Shown piece by piece: positions 16,273-24,859 of a stretch of 52,038 bases of DNA. Under the pieces are notes generated by a model that was not told where the DNA came from, searched no databases, and saw nothing but the letters and a program-made list of their open reading frames with translations. The stretch spans positions 1 through 52,038 of the forward strand of contig JAJQCQ010000006.1 in assembly GCA_021202635.1 (NCBI GenBank), given 5' to 3'. Position 1 is the first letter of the stretch. The number at the start of each line of letters is the position of its first letter. This stretch comes from Lachnospiraceae bacterium (lineage in GTDB: Bacteria; Bacillota; Clostridia; Lachnospirales; Lachnospiraceae). A program made the translations under genes and the position numbers.

Positions 16273-16300
16273 ATTATACTCAACTTCTTTTAAAAGTCAA
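16273..16300 (-). promoter_or_regulatory. Promoter of the RloAB operon
   Basis: On the minus strand TTGACT (16300-16295) and TATAAT (16278-16273) are 16 bases apart, about 35 bases before the ATG at 16239. This is a strong consensus match for an accessory gene pair. Confidence 0.7.
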
Positions 16301-16359
16301 CGTTGTAATGAGATTTTTTCTCATTTTCATGTATTTTTTTGAGATCTACTGCATGTGAT

Positions 16360-17130
16360 CTACTGGCAAGTGTAGAGAACCCGTGATAATCCCGCAGAAA
16401 TATCCGTGGCTGATATGTGGCAATTATCATCCCAGCAACTCCAGCAGTTCCTCCTGCGACAGGCTTGCGAGAGATACACTTTCCCCGGAAAGTACCTGTT
16501 CCGCATCAGGAAATCAAAAATACTCCAGAGCTCCGAAAGGCGGTTCTCAATCGGCGTTCCGGTCAGCGCGAGGCGGTGTCCTGCGTTCAGGGTTTTTACG
16601 GCCTTCGAGACCGCCGCGCCGCCGGTGATCGGTATCACCCGGGTGTCCGCTGCAAATTTTGCGAACTCTTCCTGCCAGTTGTAAACAAGAGACGCAGGGC
16701 AGACCACGAGGGACGGATGCTCCGTTCCCGGCTTCTTTTCCTCATAATCATACAAAAGAGCAGAAATTGTCTGCAGCGTCTTGCCAAGACCCATCTCATC
16801 CGCCAGAATTCCTCCAAACCCGGCTTCCTCCAACGTCCGGATCCATTTGAAGCCCATCGTCTGATACGGTCTCATAATTCCGGCAAGCTCTGCCGGCGGT
16901 TCACTTTCAGAATCCCAGATCGTCTTAAAGTTACGGATCAGGCTGCGACCAGTTCTCTGACATTGCGGACTACGATCACCTTGCCCCCCTTCCGGATCCT
17001 CATTCAGGTGAAATTTCTCACGTATCTCCTCTGTAATGATAACTTCTTCCGCCATTTGTATTTCTTTGCTCATCATTTTCTCCAATGTATATGTGTCCCG
17101 CACAGACACAGCCTTTCTTTTAATAGTCAC
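16360..17130 (-). pseudogene. Remnant of an SNF2-family helicase
   Basis: The central part is clearly SNF2 (MRPYQTMGFKW, GGILADEMGLGKTLQ, LVVCPASLVYNWQEEF). It then jumps from about TGG directly to RLALTGTPIENRLSELWS, losing the roughly 60-70 residues that carry the DEAH/DEAQ box. The C-terminus ends in unrelated sequence after DFLMRN, so the second RecA domain is gone. The long N-terminal part of the usual protein, about 1000 residues in full, is also missing, replaced by a short low-similarity start. The product would be inactive. It marks the far edge of the accessory region, next to core metabolism genes. Confidence 0.8.
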
Positions 17131-17218
17131 ATCCTATCACAAATCACATGCTATATCAACAGATAAAAGCGGAAAGCGAACCTGCGGGAATTTTCCTCTG
17201 GTAATCAGGCAGGAGGGA

Positions 17219-17227
17219 TGCTATAAT
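17219..17227 (+). promoter_or_regulatory. Extended -10 promoter of the malic enzyme gene
   Basis: TGCTATAAT is a full extended -10 element about 55 bases before the ATG at 17283. No good -35 hexamer was found, which is acceptable for extended -10 promoters. Confidence 0.55.
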
Positions 17228-17282
17228 CATCGACGGTATGAAACAGGTAAACAGAAGAATTTAACCAAAGGAGCTTACTGAC

Positions 17283-18455
17283 ATGGATTACGCAAAGGAA
17301 TCTTTGAAAATGCACTACGACCTGAGAGGTAAAATCGAGGTCACTGCCCGCGCAGCTGTTGACTCAAAAGACGCGCTGAGCCTGGCCTATACCCCCGGGG
17401 TAGCTCAGCCCTGCCTTGAGATTCAGAAGGACATTTCCAAAAGCTATGACCTGACCCGGCGCTGGAATACGGTCGCGGTCGTGACGGACGGCACGGCGGT
17501 GCTGGGCCTGGGCGACATCGGCCCGGAGGCCGGGATGCCGGTGATGGAGGGAAAATGTGTGCTGTTTAAAGCCTTCGGCGATGTGGACGCGATCCCGCTC
17601 TGTGTGCGCAGCAAGGACGTGGATGAAATTGTCAACACAGTCGCGCTGCTCGCGGGCAGCTTCGGCGGAGTGAACCTGGAGGACATCTCCGCACCGCGCT
17701 GCTTTGAGATTGAGCGCAGGCTGAAGGAACGCTGCGACATCCCCATTTTCCATGATGACCAGCATGGGACAGCTGTGATCACACTCGCCGGCCTGATTAA
17801 CGCGCTGAAAGTAGTCGGCAAGAAAATAGAGGATATTAAGATCGTTACCTCCGGCGCAGGTGCCGCAGGCATTGCGATCATCCGGCTGCTGATTTCCATG
17901 GGGCTGAAAAATGTCGTCATGACGGACCGCCAGGGCGCGATCTGGGAAGGCCGCGATGGTCTGAACCCGATCAAAGAGGAGATGGCCAGAATCACGAACC
18001 GGAACCGCGAAAAGGGACGGCTGGCAGACGTAATTCGCGGTGCGGATGTCTTTATTGGCGTATCCGCGCCAGGTACGCTGACCGCGGATATGGTACGCAC
18101 GATGGCAAAGGATCCGATCATTTTTGCCTGTGCGAATCCGACGCCGGAGATTTTCCCGGACGAGGCAAAGGCCGCCGGAGCCGCCGTGGTGTCCACGGGA
18201 CGCTCGGACTATCCAAACCAGGTCAATAACGTGCTCTGCTTCCCCGGCATCTTCCGCGGTGCTCTGGACGTCCGTGCTTCCGATATCAATGATGAGATGA
18301 AGGTAGCAGCGGCTTATGCACTGGCCTCTCTGGTCAGCGATGAGGAGCTGAATGCGGACTATATCCTGCCCGCTGCCTTTGATCCCCGCGTGAAGGATGC
18401 GGTAGCGAAGGCTGCGGCGGAGGCCGCGCGCAAGAGCGGCGTAGCGCGGATCTAA
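17283..18455 (+). CDS. NAD(P)-dependent malic enzyme (short form)
   Basis: Decarboxylates L-malate to pyruvate with reduction of NAD(P), linking C4 acids to pyruvate in the cytosol. At 390 residues it is the short bacterial form without a phosphotransacetylase domain. Visible features: the catalytic tyrosine motif AYTPGVA (Y36), the MEGKCVLFKAFGDVDA lysine region (about 88-103), metal-site acidic groups in EDISAPRCFEIE and FHDDQHGTA, and a dinucleotide fold TSGAGAAGIAI. The ATG at 17283 follows AAAGGAG with nine bases of spacing. It is a single-gene unit with its own promoter and the shared terminator at 18570-18597; murA converges on it. Cofactor preference cannot be read reliably. Confidence 0.94.
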   Translation: MDYAKESLKMHYDLRGKIEVTARAAVDSKDALSLAYTPGVAQPCLEIQKDISKSYDLTRRWNTVAVVTDGTAVLGLGDIGPEAGMPVMEGKCVLFKAFGDVDAIPLCVRSKDVDEIVNTVALLAGSFGGVNLEDISAPRCFEIERRLKERCDIPIFHDDQHGTAVITLAGLINALKVVGKKIEDIKIVTSGAGAAGIAIIRLLISMGLKNVVMTDRQGAIWEGRDGLNPIKEEMARITNRNREKGRLADVIRGADVFIGVSAPGTLTADMVRTMAKDPIIFACANPTPEIFPDEAKAAGAAVVSTGRSDYPNQVNNVLCFPGIFRGALDVRASDINDEMKVAAAYALASLVSDEELNADYILPAAFDPRVKDAVAKAAAEAARKSGVARI

Positions 18456-18520
18456 GATCTAAGCATATGGGTATAAAATATACCCGGCGCGGCCCGCCAC
18501 AGACGACACGCCCGCACCGG

Positions 18521-18574
18521 CCGCGTCTGGCATTAGCCAGAAATATTCCCTGCGCGGCCGTGTACATCGAAAAA
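18521..18574 (+). repeat. 54-bp structured intergenic repeat, copy 1
   Basis: Begins CCGCGTCTGG and ends CATCGAAAAA. It matches 51871-51924 with nine differences and no gaps. Both copies lie just after the stop of a plus-strand gene and directly before a terminator. The inner hairpin CTGGC-ATTA-GCCAG keeps pairing in the other copy through a G-T change. In this copy an outer stem GGCCGCG/CGCGGCC is also possible. Confidence 0.7.
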
Positions 18575-18597
18575 GCAGCCTTCCGGCTGCTTTTTCT
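18570..18597 (+). terminator. Terminator between malic enzyme and murA
   Basis: AAAAGCAGCC and GGCTGCTTTT pair around TTCC with T and A runs on both sides, so it can serve both convergent genes. Confidence 0.88.
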
Positions 18598-18679
18598 TAT
18601 CGTACGTTTTTTTCATTCTGTTTTCGGTGACCAGCTGCGCCGAAGCGTTTACAAACTGCGCTTCGCTCATCGCTTCCCG

Positions 18680-19972
18680 TCAGCCCGTCCGCAGGCGGAA
18701 TTTCCGCGCTTCTTTTTCACTATTGATCAGTTCAATTTCCGCGCCCAGGTTTCTCAGCTTTTCATCAAAGCACTCGTACCCGCGCTGGATGTACATGATA
18801 TCGTCGATCGTCGTGACTCCTTCCGCGGCCAGTCCGGCGATCACCAGCGCTGCCCCGGCTCTCAGGTCCGGCGCGCTGACGCGTGCTCCGGTCAGAGCCT
18901 CTACGCCTGTAATAATCGCTGTATTACCCTCTACGCGGACGTCCGCCCCCATGCGGGTCAGCTCATCCATATATTTAAAACGATTTTCAAAAATACTCTC
19001 TGTCACAATGCTGGTGCCGCGTGCCAGCGCGAGCGTCACGCCAATCTGCGGCTGCAGATCGGTCGGATAACCCGGATAAGGAAGCGTCTTGACATTGGTG
19101 CTGCTGAGGCGCTTCGCCGCTACGACTCTCACCGCGTTGTCAAACTCCTCCACCTCACAGTCGATCTCCAGAAGCTTCGCTGTCGTCGCCTCGAGATGCT
19201 TGGGAATTACATTTTTCACCATCACATCGCCTTTTGTGGCGGCAGCCGCAAACATAAACGTACCCGCCTCAATCTGATCCGGGATAATGGAATATTCGGT
19301 ACGGTGAAGCTTTGCCACTCCGCGGATGCGGATGACATCCGTGCCCGCGCCTTTGATGTTGGCTCCCATACTGTTCAGGAAGTTCGCTACATCTACCACA
19401 TGCGGTTCCCGCGCACAGTTCTCTATAATCGTATAGCCCTCTGCCATCGACGCCGCCATCATGATATTAATGGTCGCCCCGACGGATACGGTATCCAGGA
19501 AGATATGGCTGCCATGCAGATGATCCGCCGTTGCGATAATATAACCGTTCCGGATCATCACCTTTGCTCCAAGCGCTTTGAACCCTTTGATGTGAAGGTC
19601 GATGGGCCTGCTGCCGATGTTGCATCCGCCCGGAAGCGGCACCTCCGCCTTTTTGTATTTGCCAAGAAGAGCTCCGATCAGGTAATAGGAGGCTCTGATT
19701 TTCTTGATATATTCATAGTCCACACTGACCTCGCCGATGTTTTTGCTGTTCAGCATCACCGCGTGGCGTGTGATCCGGTCTACCTTCACACCAATGCTCT
19801 CCATCGCTTCCAGGAGGACATTCGTGTCCCGCACATCCGGCAAATTGTCAATCAATACGGTGTCATCCGTCATAATCGCTGCTGTGAGAATGCCGAGCGC
19901 CGCATTCTTGGCACCGGAGATCTCCACCTCACCTACCAGTGGATTCCCTCCTCTGATAATATACTGTTCCAT
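18680..19972 (-). CDS. murA: UDP-N-acetylglucosamine 1-carboxyvinyltransferase (MurA)
   Basis: First committed enzyme of peptidoglycan synthesis; it transfers enolpyruvate from PEP to UDP-GlcNAc in the cytosol and is the fosfomycin target. It has 430 residues, a normal length. K22-N23 (GAKNAALG) and the catalytic Cys C117 in LPGGCNIGSRP are present, so fosfomycin sensitivity at this site is expected. The start is the ATG at 19972 with AGAGG upstream. A promoter is seen at 20148-20175, and the 5' leader contains a GC-rich hairpin at 20106-20129. Transcribed alone. Confidence 0.97.
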   Translation of the reverse strand: MEQYIIRGGNPLVGEVEISGAKNAALGILTAAIMTDDTVLIDNLPDVRDTNVLLEAMESIGVKVDRITRHAVMLNSKNIGEVSVDYEYIKKIRASYYLIGALLGKYKKAEVPLPGGCNIGSRPIDLHIKGFKALGAKVMIRNGYIIATADHLHGSHIFLDTVSVGATINIMMAASMAEGYTIIENCAREPHVVDVANFLNSMGANIKGAGTDVIRIRGVAKLHRTEYSIIPDQIEAGTFMFAAAATKGDVMVKNVIPKHLEATTAKLLEIDCEVEEFDNAVRVVAAKRLSSTNVKTLPYPGYPTDLQPQIGVTLALARGTSIVTESIFENRFKYMDELTRMGADVRVEGNTAIITGVEALTGARVSAPDLRAGAALVIAGLAAEGVTTIDDIMYIQRGYECFDEKLRNLGAEIELINSEKEARKFRLRTG

Positions 19973-20105
19973 TGGAATACCTCTGCTATCGTTTATTCAT
20001 ACTCCATGCGTCCGGTCCTGACCAGGTACTGCTGCTGCGTCCTGTACCCCTGACCGGTTTCCCCGCTGTTGCGCCTTAATCAGATTCTTACCTTTTACGT
20101 GCAAA

Positions 20106-20175
20106 TTTCCGGGGCTCCCCTCCCGGAAATCAGGCGAAATTATTATAAGTATACCACATTTCAAACGAAAGTAAA
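20106..20175 (-). promoter_or_regulatory. murA promoter and leader hairpin
   Basis: On the minus strand TTTACT (20175-20170) and TATACT (20153-20148) are 16 bases apart. A perfect hairpin TTTCCGGG/CCCGGAAA (20106-20129) follows in the leader. The rest of the 306-base gap 19973-20279 shows no gene. Confidence 0.5.
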
Positions 20176-20279
20176 CCGAATTTCAAATTTTTAAACGTTT
20201 TCGTCAATATGAACCAAACATATATTCGAATTCTCAGTCCAAACCGCACCTGTCCCGGAACACTGCCGCCGTTTTCGTC

Positions 20280-20930
20280 TCACTTGTTTTCAGCCACACC
20301 CGATCTTCTATGCGATCCTCTGGCCGATCCGGCAGCGCGATTCCCATGTTCCCTGCTCTTTCCCCGCTGCTTTCTCCGGACACTGAAACCGAAGCTTCCG
20401 AGCTCCTCTCCCAGCGCAAAATACGTTCCGTGGGAGTAAGCCATCAGCTCCGCATCCTTCAGGCACAGCTTGCCTTTCTCATCCAGATACCGCGGATCCA
20501 CGTCTACGCCAAGTACCTCTGAAACAAACATATGGTGAGAACCGAGCTCCAGCACTTCCCGAACCCGGCACTCCATATTCACAGGACTCTCTTCAATCAG
20601 CGGCGCCGCCACGAAAGCCGCCGGAGCCGCCGAAAGATGCAGTTCCTGAAATTTATCGACGTCCCGGCCGGAACGGACGCCGCAGTAATCAGCCGCCCGC
20701 GCCAGTTTTTTTGTCGTCAGATTAATGACAAATTCTCCCGTCTCACGGATGATATTGTAGGAATACCGTTCCGGCCGGACAGAAATCGACACCATGGCCG
20801 GAGAACTGCAGATCGTACCCGCCCAGGCGACAGTAAGGATATTCGGCCGTTCTCCCGGCCTCGCACAGCTTACCATCACCGCAGGCAGCGGGTAAAGCAT
20901 ATTTCCGGATTTCCATATTTCTCTGCTCAT
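20280..20930 (-). CDS. Flavin reductase-like / flavoredoxin-family FMN-binding protein
   Basis: A 216-residue protein of the flavin reductase-like domain family, which binds FMN in a split-barrel fold and passes electrons in the cytosol. The diagnostic openings LYPLPAVMVSC, NILTVAWAGTICSSPAMVSISVRPERYSYNII and GEFVINL are present (see residues 12-75), and GVRSGRDVDKF matches flavoredoxins. The ATG at 20930 follows GGAGGG by five bases. After the usual end (GSFGFSVRRK) there are about 27 extra polar, Arg-rich residues without family similarity, probably a frame-extended tail. Substrate partner is unknown. Confidence 0.88.
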   Translation of the reverse strand: MSREIWKSGNMLYPLPAVMVSCARPGERPNILTVAWAGTICSSPAMVSISVRPERYSYNIIRETGEFVINLTTKKLARAADYCGVRSGRDVDKFQELHLSAAPAAFVAAPLIEESPVNMECRVREVLELGSHHMFVSEVLGVDVDPRYLDEKGKLCLKDAELMAYSHGTYFALGEELGSFGFSVRRKQRGKSREHGNRAAGSARGSHRRSGVAENK

Positions 20931-21042
20931 ACAATCCCTCCAGGACCGGTTTTTCGGATTCCGCTTTCCTGCTTACAGCCCTGTCACGCACCTGCCGCCT
21001 GATCAGGGATGTTTCCGAAAAAACACATTTCCCTGCCGCATA

Positions 21043-22770
21043 TTACGCGCCTGTCACCTGACTGATCCCGGTCATCAGGGACGGCACCAGCTGTTTTTTC
21101 CGTGAGACGACACTCTGTAAGTACACACTGCCATTTTCCAGCTTCTTATGAAAAGACGCGTCGATAATATCGACATCATCTCTGCCATAGTAGATCAGGT
21201 CCGTCCCCTCTTCTATGATATTCGTCAGCATAAAGCAAACCATATCCAGCTCTTTTCTGGTTACCAGATTCTGTAAAAAAGGAGTAATCCGTCCTTTGAT
21301 ATTCCGCAGCTCATCCTCACTCATGGAGGTGATCTGGCCGACTCCCACGTTCATATCGCCCATCTCAAATTTCTTGAAATCCTGATAACAGATTTCCTCC
21401 GGCGTTTTGGTCGAGAGATCGCTGCCTGCGGCAAACATCTCCTTCGCGTGCGCCTCGCATTCAATCCCGGCGATTCTGGCCAGTGCCCGCGCAGCCTCAA
21501 TGTCTAATGGGGTACAGGTCGGTGAGCGGAAGATCAGGGTATCCGAGATAATTGCGCTGCACATCAGGCCCGCGATATCCGGCGGAATCTCCACGCATTT
21601 TTCACGATACATCTGATAGATTATCGTACTCGTGCAGCCCACCGGCTGATTGCGGAAATAAACCGGATTAATCGTCTCTAGAGAACCGCCGATCCGGTGA
21701 TGGTCAATGATTTCCATAATTTCCGCGTCAAGTACATTATCTACAGCCTGGGAGACCTCATTGTGATCCACAAGAATCAGCCCGCGCCTGCGCACACCCA
21801 GCAGATTCCGCCGGGAAATCATCCCCACATAATAGCCGCCCTTATCCAGGATCGGAAAATCCCGGTAACGCTTTTTCGACATCGTATCCCGGATGGATTC
21901 TGTATAATCGGAGAGATGGAAGGTCAGAAGATTCTCTTCCTTCTGCATAAAAAACTCCACCGGCATACTCTGGTTGATCAGACGTGCCACCGCGTAGGTA
22001 TCCAGCGGCGTCACAATCACCGTACAGCCACGCTCCTCCGCCAGCCGCTGAATCGTCCGTGAAACGGGAGCTCCCAGACATACGACAATGCATCCCGCCT
22101 GCATCTCAATGGCACAGAGCTGTCCCTCATAGCGGTTGCCAAGGATCACCATGTCATGCTCTTTGATATAGTTTTCCATCACATCCGGGTTGGCCGCGGC
22201 GATCACCACCTGTCCTTTGTCAAAGTAACCGTTGGGGTCGCCGACAATCATCTCTGCTTCCAGTGTTTCCAGAATGTTCCGATACGGTGTTTTTGCCGTA
22301 GAGACAATCGAACTCTCATATTCTTCCATATAGGACTTCGCGATATCGTTGATCGTGATCAGGCCCTTCAGCTTGTTCTTGGAATTTGTAATCGGAAGGG
22401 TAAAAATATTCTGCTCCTGCATCAGCGTCCACGCGCGTTTGAGGGAAAGATTGCTGCGTACCCCCTCTACCTTGCGGATCTCCATATCCTTCACGCGCGT
22501 ACCGATATTTTCCAGCAGAAGCGGTGTCTTTGCATGAAAACGCTCCAGCACAAACTGTGTCTCCGCACTGACCAGACCGGCCCGGGCCGCCACAAAATTA
22601 TACGGCTCGCCAAGCTGGTTTTTCAGATAAGCATACGCAATCGCCGAGCAGACCGAATCCGTATCCGGATTCTTATGGCCAACCACACAGACCGTGCGTT
22701 TGCGCTGCTTTGCATTTTCCGAAGTGTCCTGCTTCGCGTCAGGAACACGTTTCTTTTCTGTCTCTTCCAT
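21043..22770 (-). CDS. ppaC: CBS/DRTGG-domain manganese-dependent inorganic pyrophosphatase
   Basis: Hydrolyses pyrophosphate to phosphate in the cytosol. This 575-residue protein is the long, nucleotide-regulated family II form. The DHH phosphoesterase core starts with GHKNPDTDS (H32, D36, D38), is interrupted by CBS1 (about 90-145), a DRTGG-type domain (about 160-265) and CBS2 (about 270-325), and resumes with LVDHNE and IIDHHRIGG, then a DHHA2 domain. In this family adenine nucleotides bound to the CBS pair control activity. The N-terminal 25 residues are charged and probably disordered. The ATG at 22770 has GAGAGGA upstream. A copy of a 63-bp repeat lies in the upstream gap. Confidence 0.93.
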   Translation of the reverse strand: MEETEKKRVPDAKQDTSENAKQRKRTVCVVGHKNPDTDSVCSAIAYAYLKNQLGEPYNFVAARAGLVSAETQFVLERFHAKTPLLLENIGTRVKDMEIRKVEGVRSNLSLKRAWTLMQEQNIFTLPITNSKNKLKGLITINDIAKSYMEEYESSIVSTAKTPYRNILETLEAEMIVGDPNGYFDKGQVVIAAANPDVMENYIKEHDMVILGNRYEGQLCAIEMQAGCIVVCLGAPVSRTIQRLAEERGCTVIVTPLDTYAVARLINQSMPVEFFMQKEENLLTFHLSDYTESIRDTMSKKRYRDFPILDKGGYYVGMISRRNLLGVRRRGLILVDHNEVSQAVDNVLDAEIMEIIDHHRIGGSLETINPVYFRNQPVGCTSTIIYQMYREKCVEIPPDIAGLMCSAIISDTLIFRSPTCTPLDIEAARALARIAGIECEAHAKEMFAAGSDLSTKTPEEICYQDFKKFEMGDMNVGVGQITSMSEDELRNIKGRITPFLQNLVTRKELDMVCFMLTNIIEEGTDLIYYGRDDVDIIDASFHKKLENGSVYLQSVVSRKKQLVPSLMTGISQVTGA

Positions 22771-22803
22771 AGCGTTTTTCCTCTCTGTACTCCCGTTGCA
22801 GGG

Positions 22804-22866
22804 CGTTACTGATCACACCCTGACCAGATTTACGTTATTTTTACCCTTATAGATTGACCTGTAACG
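22804..22866. repeat. 63-bp imperfect palindromic repeat, copy 1
   Basis: Starts CGTTACTGATCAC, contains CCCTGACCAGATT followed by CGTTATTT, and ends GACCTGTAACG. It aligns without gaps to 28248-28310. The two ends are imperfect inverted repeats of each other (GTTAC...GTAAC). It lies in the gap between the pyrophosphatase start and the pyrimidine phosphorylase stop. Confidence 0.65.
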
Positions 22867-22895
22867 GCATCCGGCCACTTATAATCATTTTCCCA

Positions 22896-24212
22896 TCATT
22901 CTACGCCCTGCGCTGTCACGCGCGCGTAGATCAGCGGATGCTTTTGCGGCGGTGCGGGCGCAATCGTCACTGCTTCCCCAAACCTGCTGATGGCACTCTC
23001 CAGCTTTGCTTCCTCAGAAGTCAGCAGACTGGCAATCGTCTCTCCTTTTTTTACCGCATCTCCCGTCTTTTTATGCAGGATAATCCCCGCAAGCGGATCA
23101 ATCGTGCTCTCCTTGGTCTCGCGTCCTGCCCCCAGAAGCGATGCGGCGACGCCGATCCCTTCTGCGTCCATCTTTGCGAGATAGCCGCTCTCTTCGGCCT
23201 GAAACACACCCTCAAACGGTGCCTGCCCCAGCTTTTCCGGATGGTAGACATAATCCGGATCTCCGCCCTGTCCCTCGATCATATCGGCAAGCTTTTGCAA
23301 AGCCGCGCCGGATTCAATCGCCTGACGTGCCAGAGAACGGCAATGGTCAATGTCTCCCTTATCCGCCAGATGCAGCATCTGGGTTGCCAGTGCCAGGCAT
23401 ACCTCCGTCAGATCCGCAGGGCCTTCCCCTTTCAGAGTACGAACAGCCTCTTCCACCTCCAGCGCATTTCCAATCTGATACCCCAGCGGTACATCCATAT
23501 CCGTGATCAGCGCCGCCATTTTTTTGCCATTGCGCACGCCAATCGCAACCATTTTCTGTGCCAGCTGAATCGAATCCTCTACCGTCTTCATAAAGGCACC
23601 GCTGCCAGTCTTCACGTCCAGCACGATACAGTCACTTCCAGCCGCCAGCTTCTTGCTCATAATCGACGCCGCGATCAGCGGAATGCTGTCCACCGTCGCA
23701 GTTACATCACGCAGTGCGTACAGTTTTTTATCCGCAGGAGCCAGGTTGCCGGACTGCCCGGTCACCGCAATTCCCGTGCGGCGAACCACATCCAGAAATT
23801 CCTCCTTTTCCAGAGCGGTCCGCGTCCCCGGGATGGACTCGAGCTTATCTACCGTCCCGCCGGTATGGCCAAGTCCGCGCCCGGACAGCTTTGCCACGGT
23901 GCAGCCGCAGGCGGCGGCAATCGGCGCAACAATCATAGTCGTTTTGTCTCCGACACCGCCGGTAGAATGTTTATCTGCCTTCACCCCCGGCAGAGAGGAA
24001 AGGTCCAGCCTCTCGCCGGAACCCGCCATTGCGTCTGTCAGAATAGCCGTCTCCTCATCCGTCATTCCCTGGAAATACACCGCCATCAGAAACGCGGACA
24101 TCTGATAATCCGGGATATCGCCTTTCGTATACCCCTCGATCATCCAGCGGATCTCCTTTTCCGAAAGCGCAAGGCCGCTGCGTTTTTTTACAATGATATC
24201 ATACATTCTCAT
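22896..24212 (-). CDS. pdp: Pyrimidine-nucleoside phosphorylase
   Basis: Cleaves thymidine, uridine or deoxyuridine with phosphate to base and (deoxy)ribose 1-phosphate. It has 438 residues, the usual length, and the family signature KADKHSTGGVGDKTT at about 78-92 (K81, H82, S83) plus KTGSGAFMK and RxALxxG-type downstream motifs. The ATG at 24212 follows GGGAGGGGAG. It is the last gene of a deoD-deoB-cdd-pdp series on the minus strand, 95 bases after cdd. The broad-specificity Pdp name is preferred over strict thymidine phosphorylase from the gram-positive context; sequence alone does not settle specificity. Confidence 0.94.
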   Translation of the reverse strand: MRMYDIIVKKRSGLALSEKEIRWMIEGYTKGDIPDYQMSAFLMAVYFQGMTDEETAILTDAMAGSGERLDLSSLPGVKADKHSTGGVGDKTTMIVAPIAAACGCTVAKLSGRGLGHTGGTVDKLESIPGTRTALEKEEFLDVVRRTGIAVTGQSGNLAPADKKLYALRDVTATVDSIPLIAASIMSKKLAAGSDCIVLDVKTGSGAFMKTVEDSIQLAQKMVAIGVRNGKKMAALITDMDVPLGYQIGNALEVEEAVRTLKGEGPADLTEVCLALATQMLHLADKGDIDHCRSLARQAIESGAALQKLADMIEGQGGDPDYVYHPEKLGQAPFEGVFQAEESGYLAKMDAEGIGVAASLLGAGRETKESTIDPLAGIILHKKTGDAVKKGETIASLLTSEEAKLESAISRFGEAVTIAPAPPQKHPLIYARVTAQGVE

Positions 24213-24307
24213 TTGAAGCTCTCCCCTCCCTGTTTCATTTCCGCAGACTTTTTCTCATGTACTGCCCCCCAAGGGTTGTCACAAAATATATTTTAGTCCT
24301 ACACATA

Positions 24308-24823
24308 TTATTTTACAGTAGTCCTTAAATCGTCCGGTCCAAAGCTCAGCGGAAGCAGTTCTTCCAGTGTATATATCTTATAATCCAGCGGATTCCGCGC
24401 CAGCAGAACCTGAAAGGTCTTCGGATCACAGAATTCCGCCATTACCTGCCGGCAGACACCGCAGGGCGGACAGTAATCCGGCGTGGAACATTCTCCTTTT
24501 GCCGCAGGGTCCCCGGTCAGGCTCCGGGCATCCCGCTCCGAGCGTTCTGCCGGTGAAGTCCCCTGCGGATTTGTATCTGTTTCCATAGCACCCCCGACAA
24601 TCGCGATCCGCCGGAACTGCCGGCAGCCCTCGGATACTGCTTTAAAAATCGCGGTGCGCTCCGCGCAGACCGTCGGTGTGTAAGACGCATTCTCTATATT
24701 ACATCCCTGAAATACCCGGCCATCCGCCGTCTCCAGCGCCGCTCCCACTCCAAAATGAGAATAGGGGACATATGCGCGCTGCCGTGCCTCATACGCCAGC
24801 CGGATCAATTCGCTCTCCTGCAT
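24308..24823 (-). CDS. cdd: Cytidine deaminase with an internal insertion
   Basis: Deaminates (deoxy)cytidine to (deoxy)uridine. The zinc site is complete: C53 and E55 in TVCAERTA, and C121 and C124 in PPCGVCRQ. At 171 residues it is about 35-40 longer than the usual homotetrameric form. The excess is one block at about residues 79-112, between IAIVGGA and PDYCPPCG, rich in Ser, Arg, Asp and Gly. Its DNA is bounded by inverted repeats CCGCAGGG (24502-24509) and CCCTGCGG (24561-24568). The block replaces a surface loop next to the active-site helix, so activity may be kept. The ATG at 24823 follows GGAGG. Part of the nucleoside salvage operon. Confidence 0.93.
   Translation of the reverse strand: MQESELIRLAYEARQRAYVPYSHFGVGAALETADGRVFQGCNIENASYTPTVCAERTAIFKAVSEGCRQFRRIAIVGGAMETDTNPQGTSPAERSERDARSLTGDPAAKGECSTPDYCPPCGVCRQVMAEFCDPKTFQVLLARNPLDYKIYTLEELLPLSFGPDDLRTTVK
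24502..24568. repeat. In-frame palindromic insertion within cdd
   Basis: CCGCAGGG at 24502-24509 and CCCTGCGG at 24561-24568 are perfect inverted repeats. Further inner pairing is possible (CCCGG/CCGGG; CGCTCCGAGCG). The segment coincides with extra residues absent from normal cytidine deaminases. No second copy was recognised in this window. Confidence 0.45.
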
Positions 24824-24859
24824 TTTCGTCCTCCGATTCTGTCTGAATTTTTCGTTCCA

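Noticed and set aside
18467-20053. 528-codon plus-strand ORF antisense to murA
   Set aside because: It mirrors murA, which has a complete active site and normal length; the antisense product is Arg/His/Cys-rich and family-less.
22854-24296. 480-codon plus-strand ORF antisense to the pyrimidine phosphorylase gene
   Set aside because: Shadow of a well-supported gene in GC-rich DNA, with no ribosome site.
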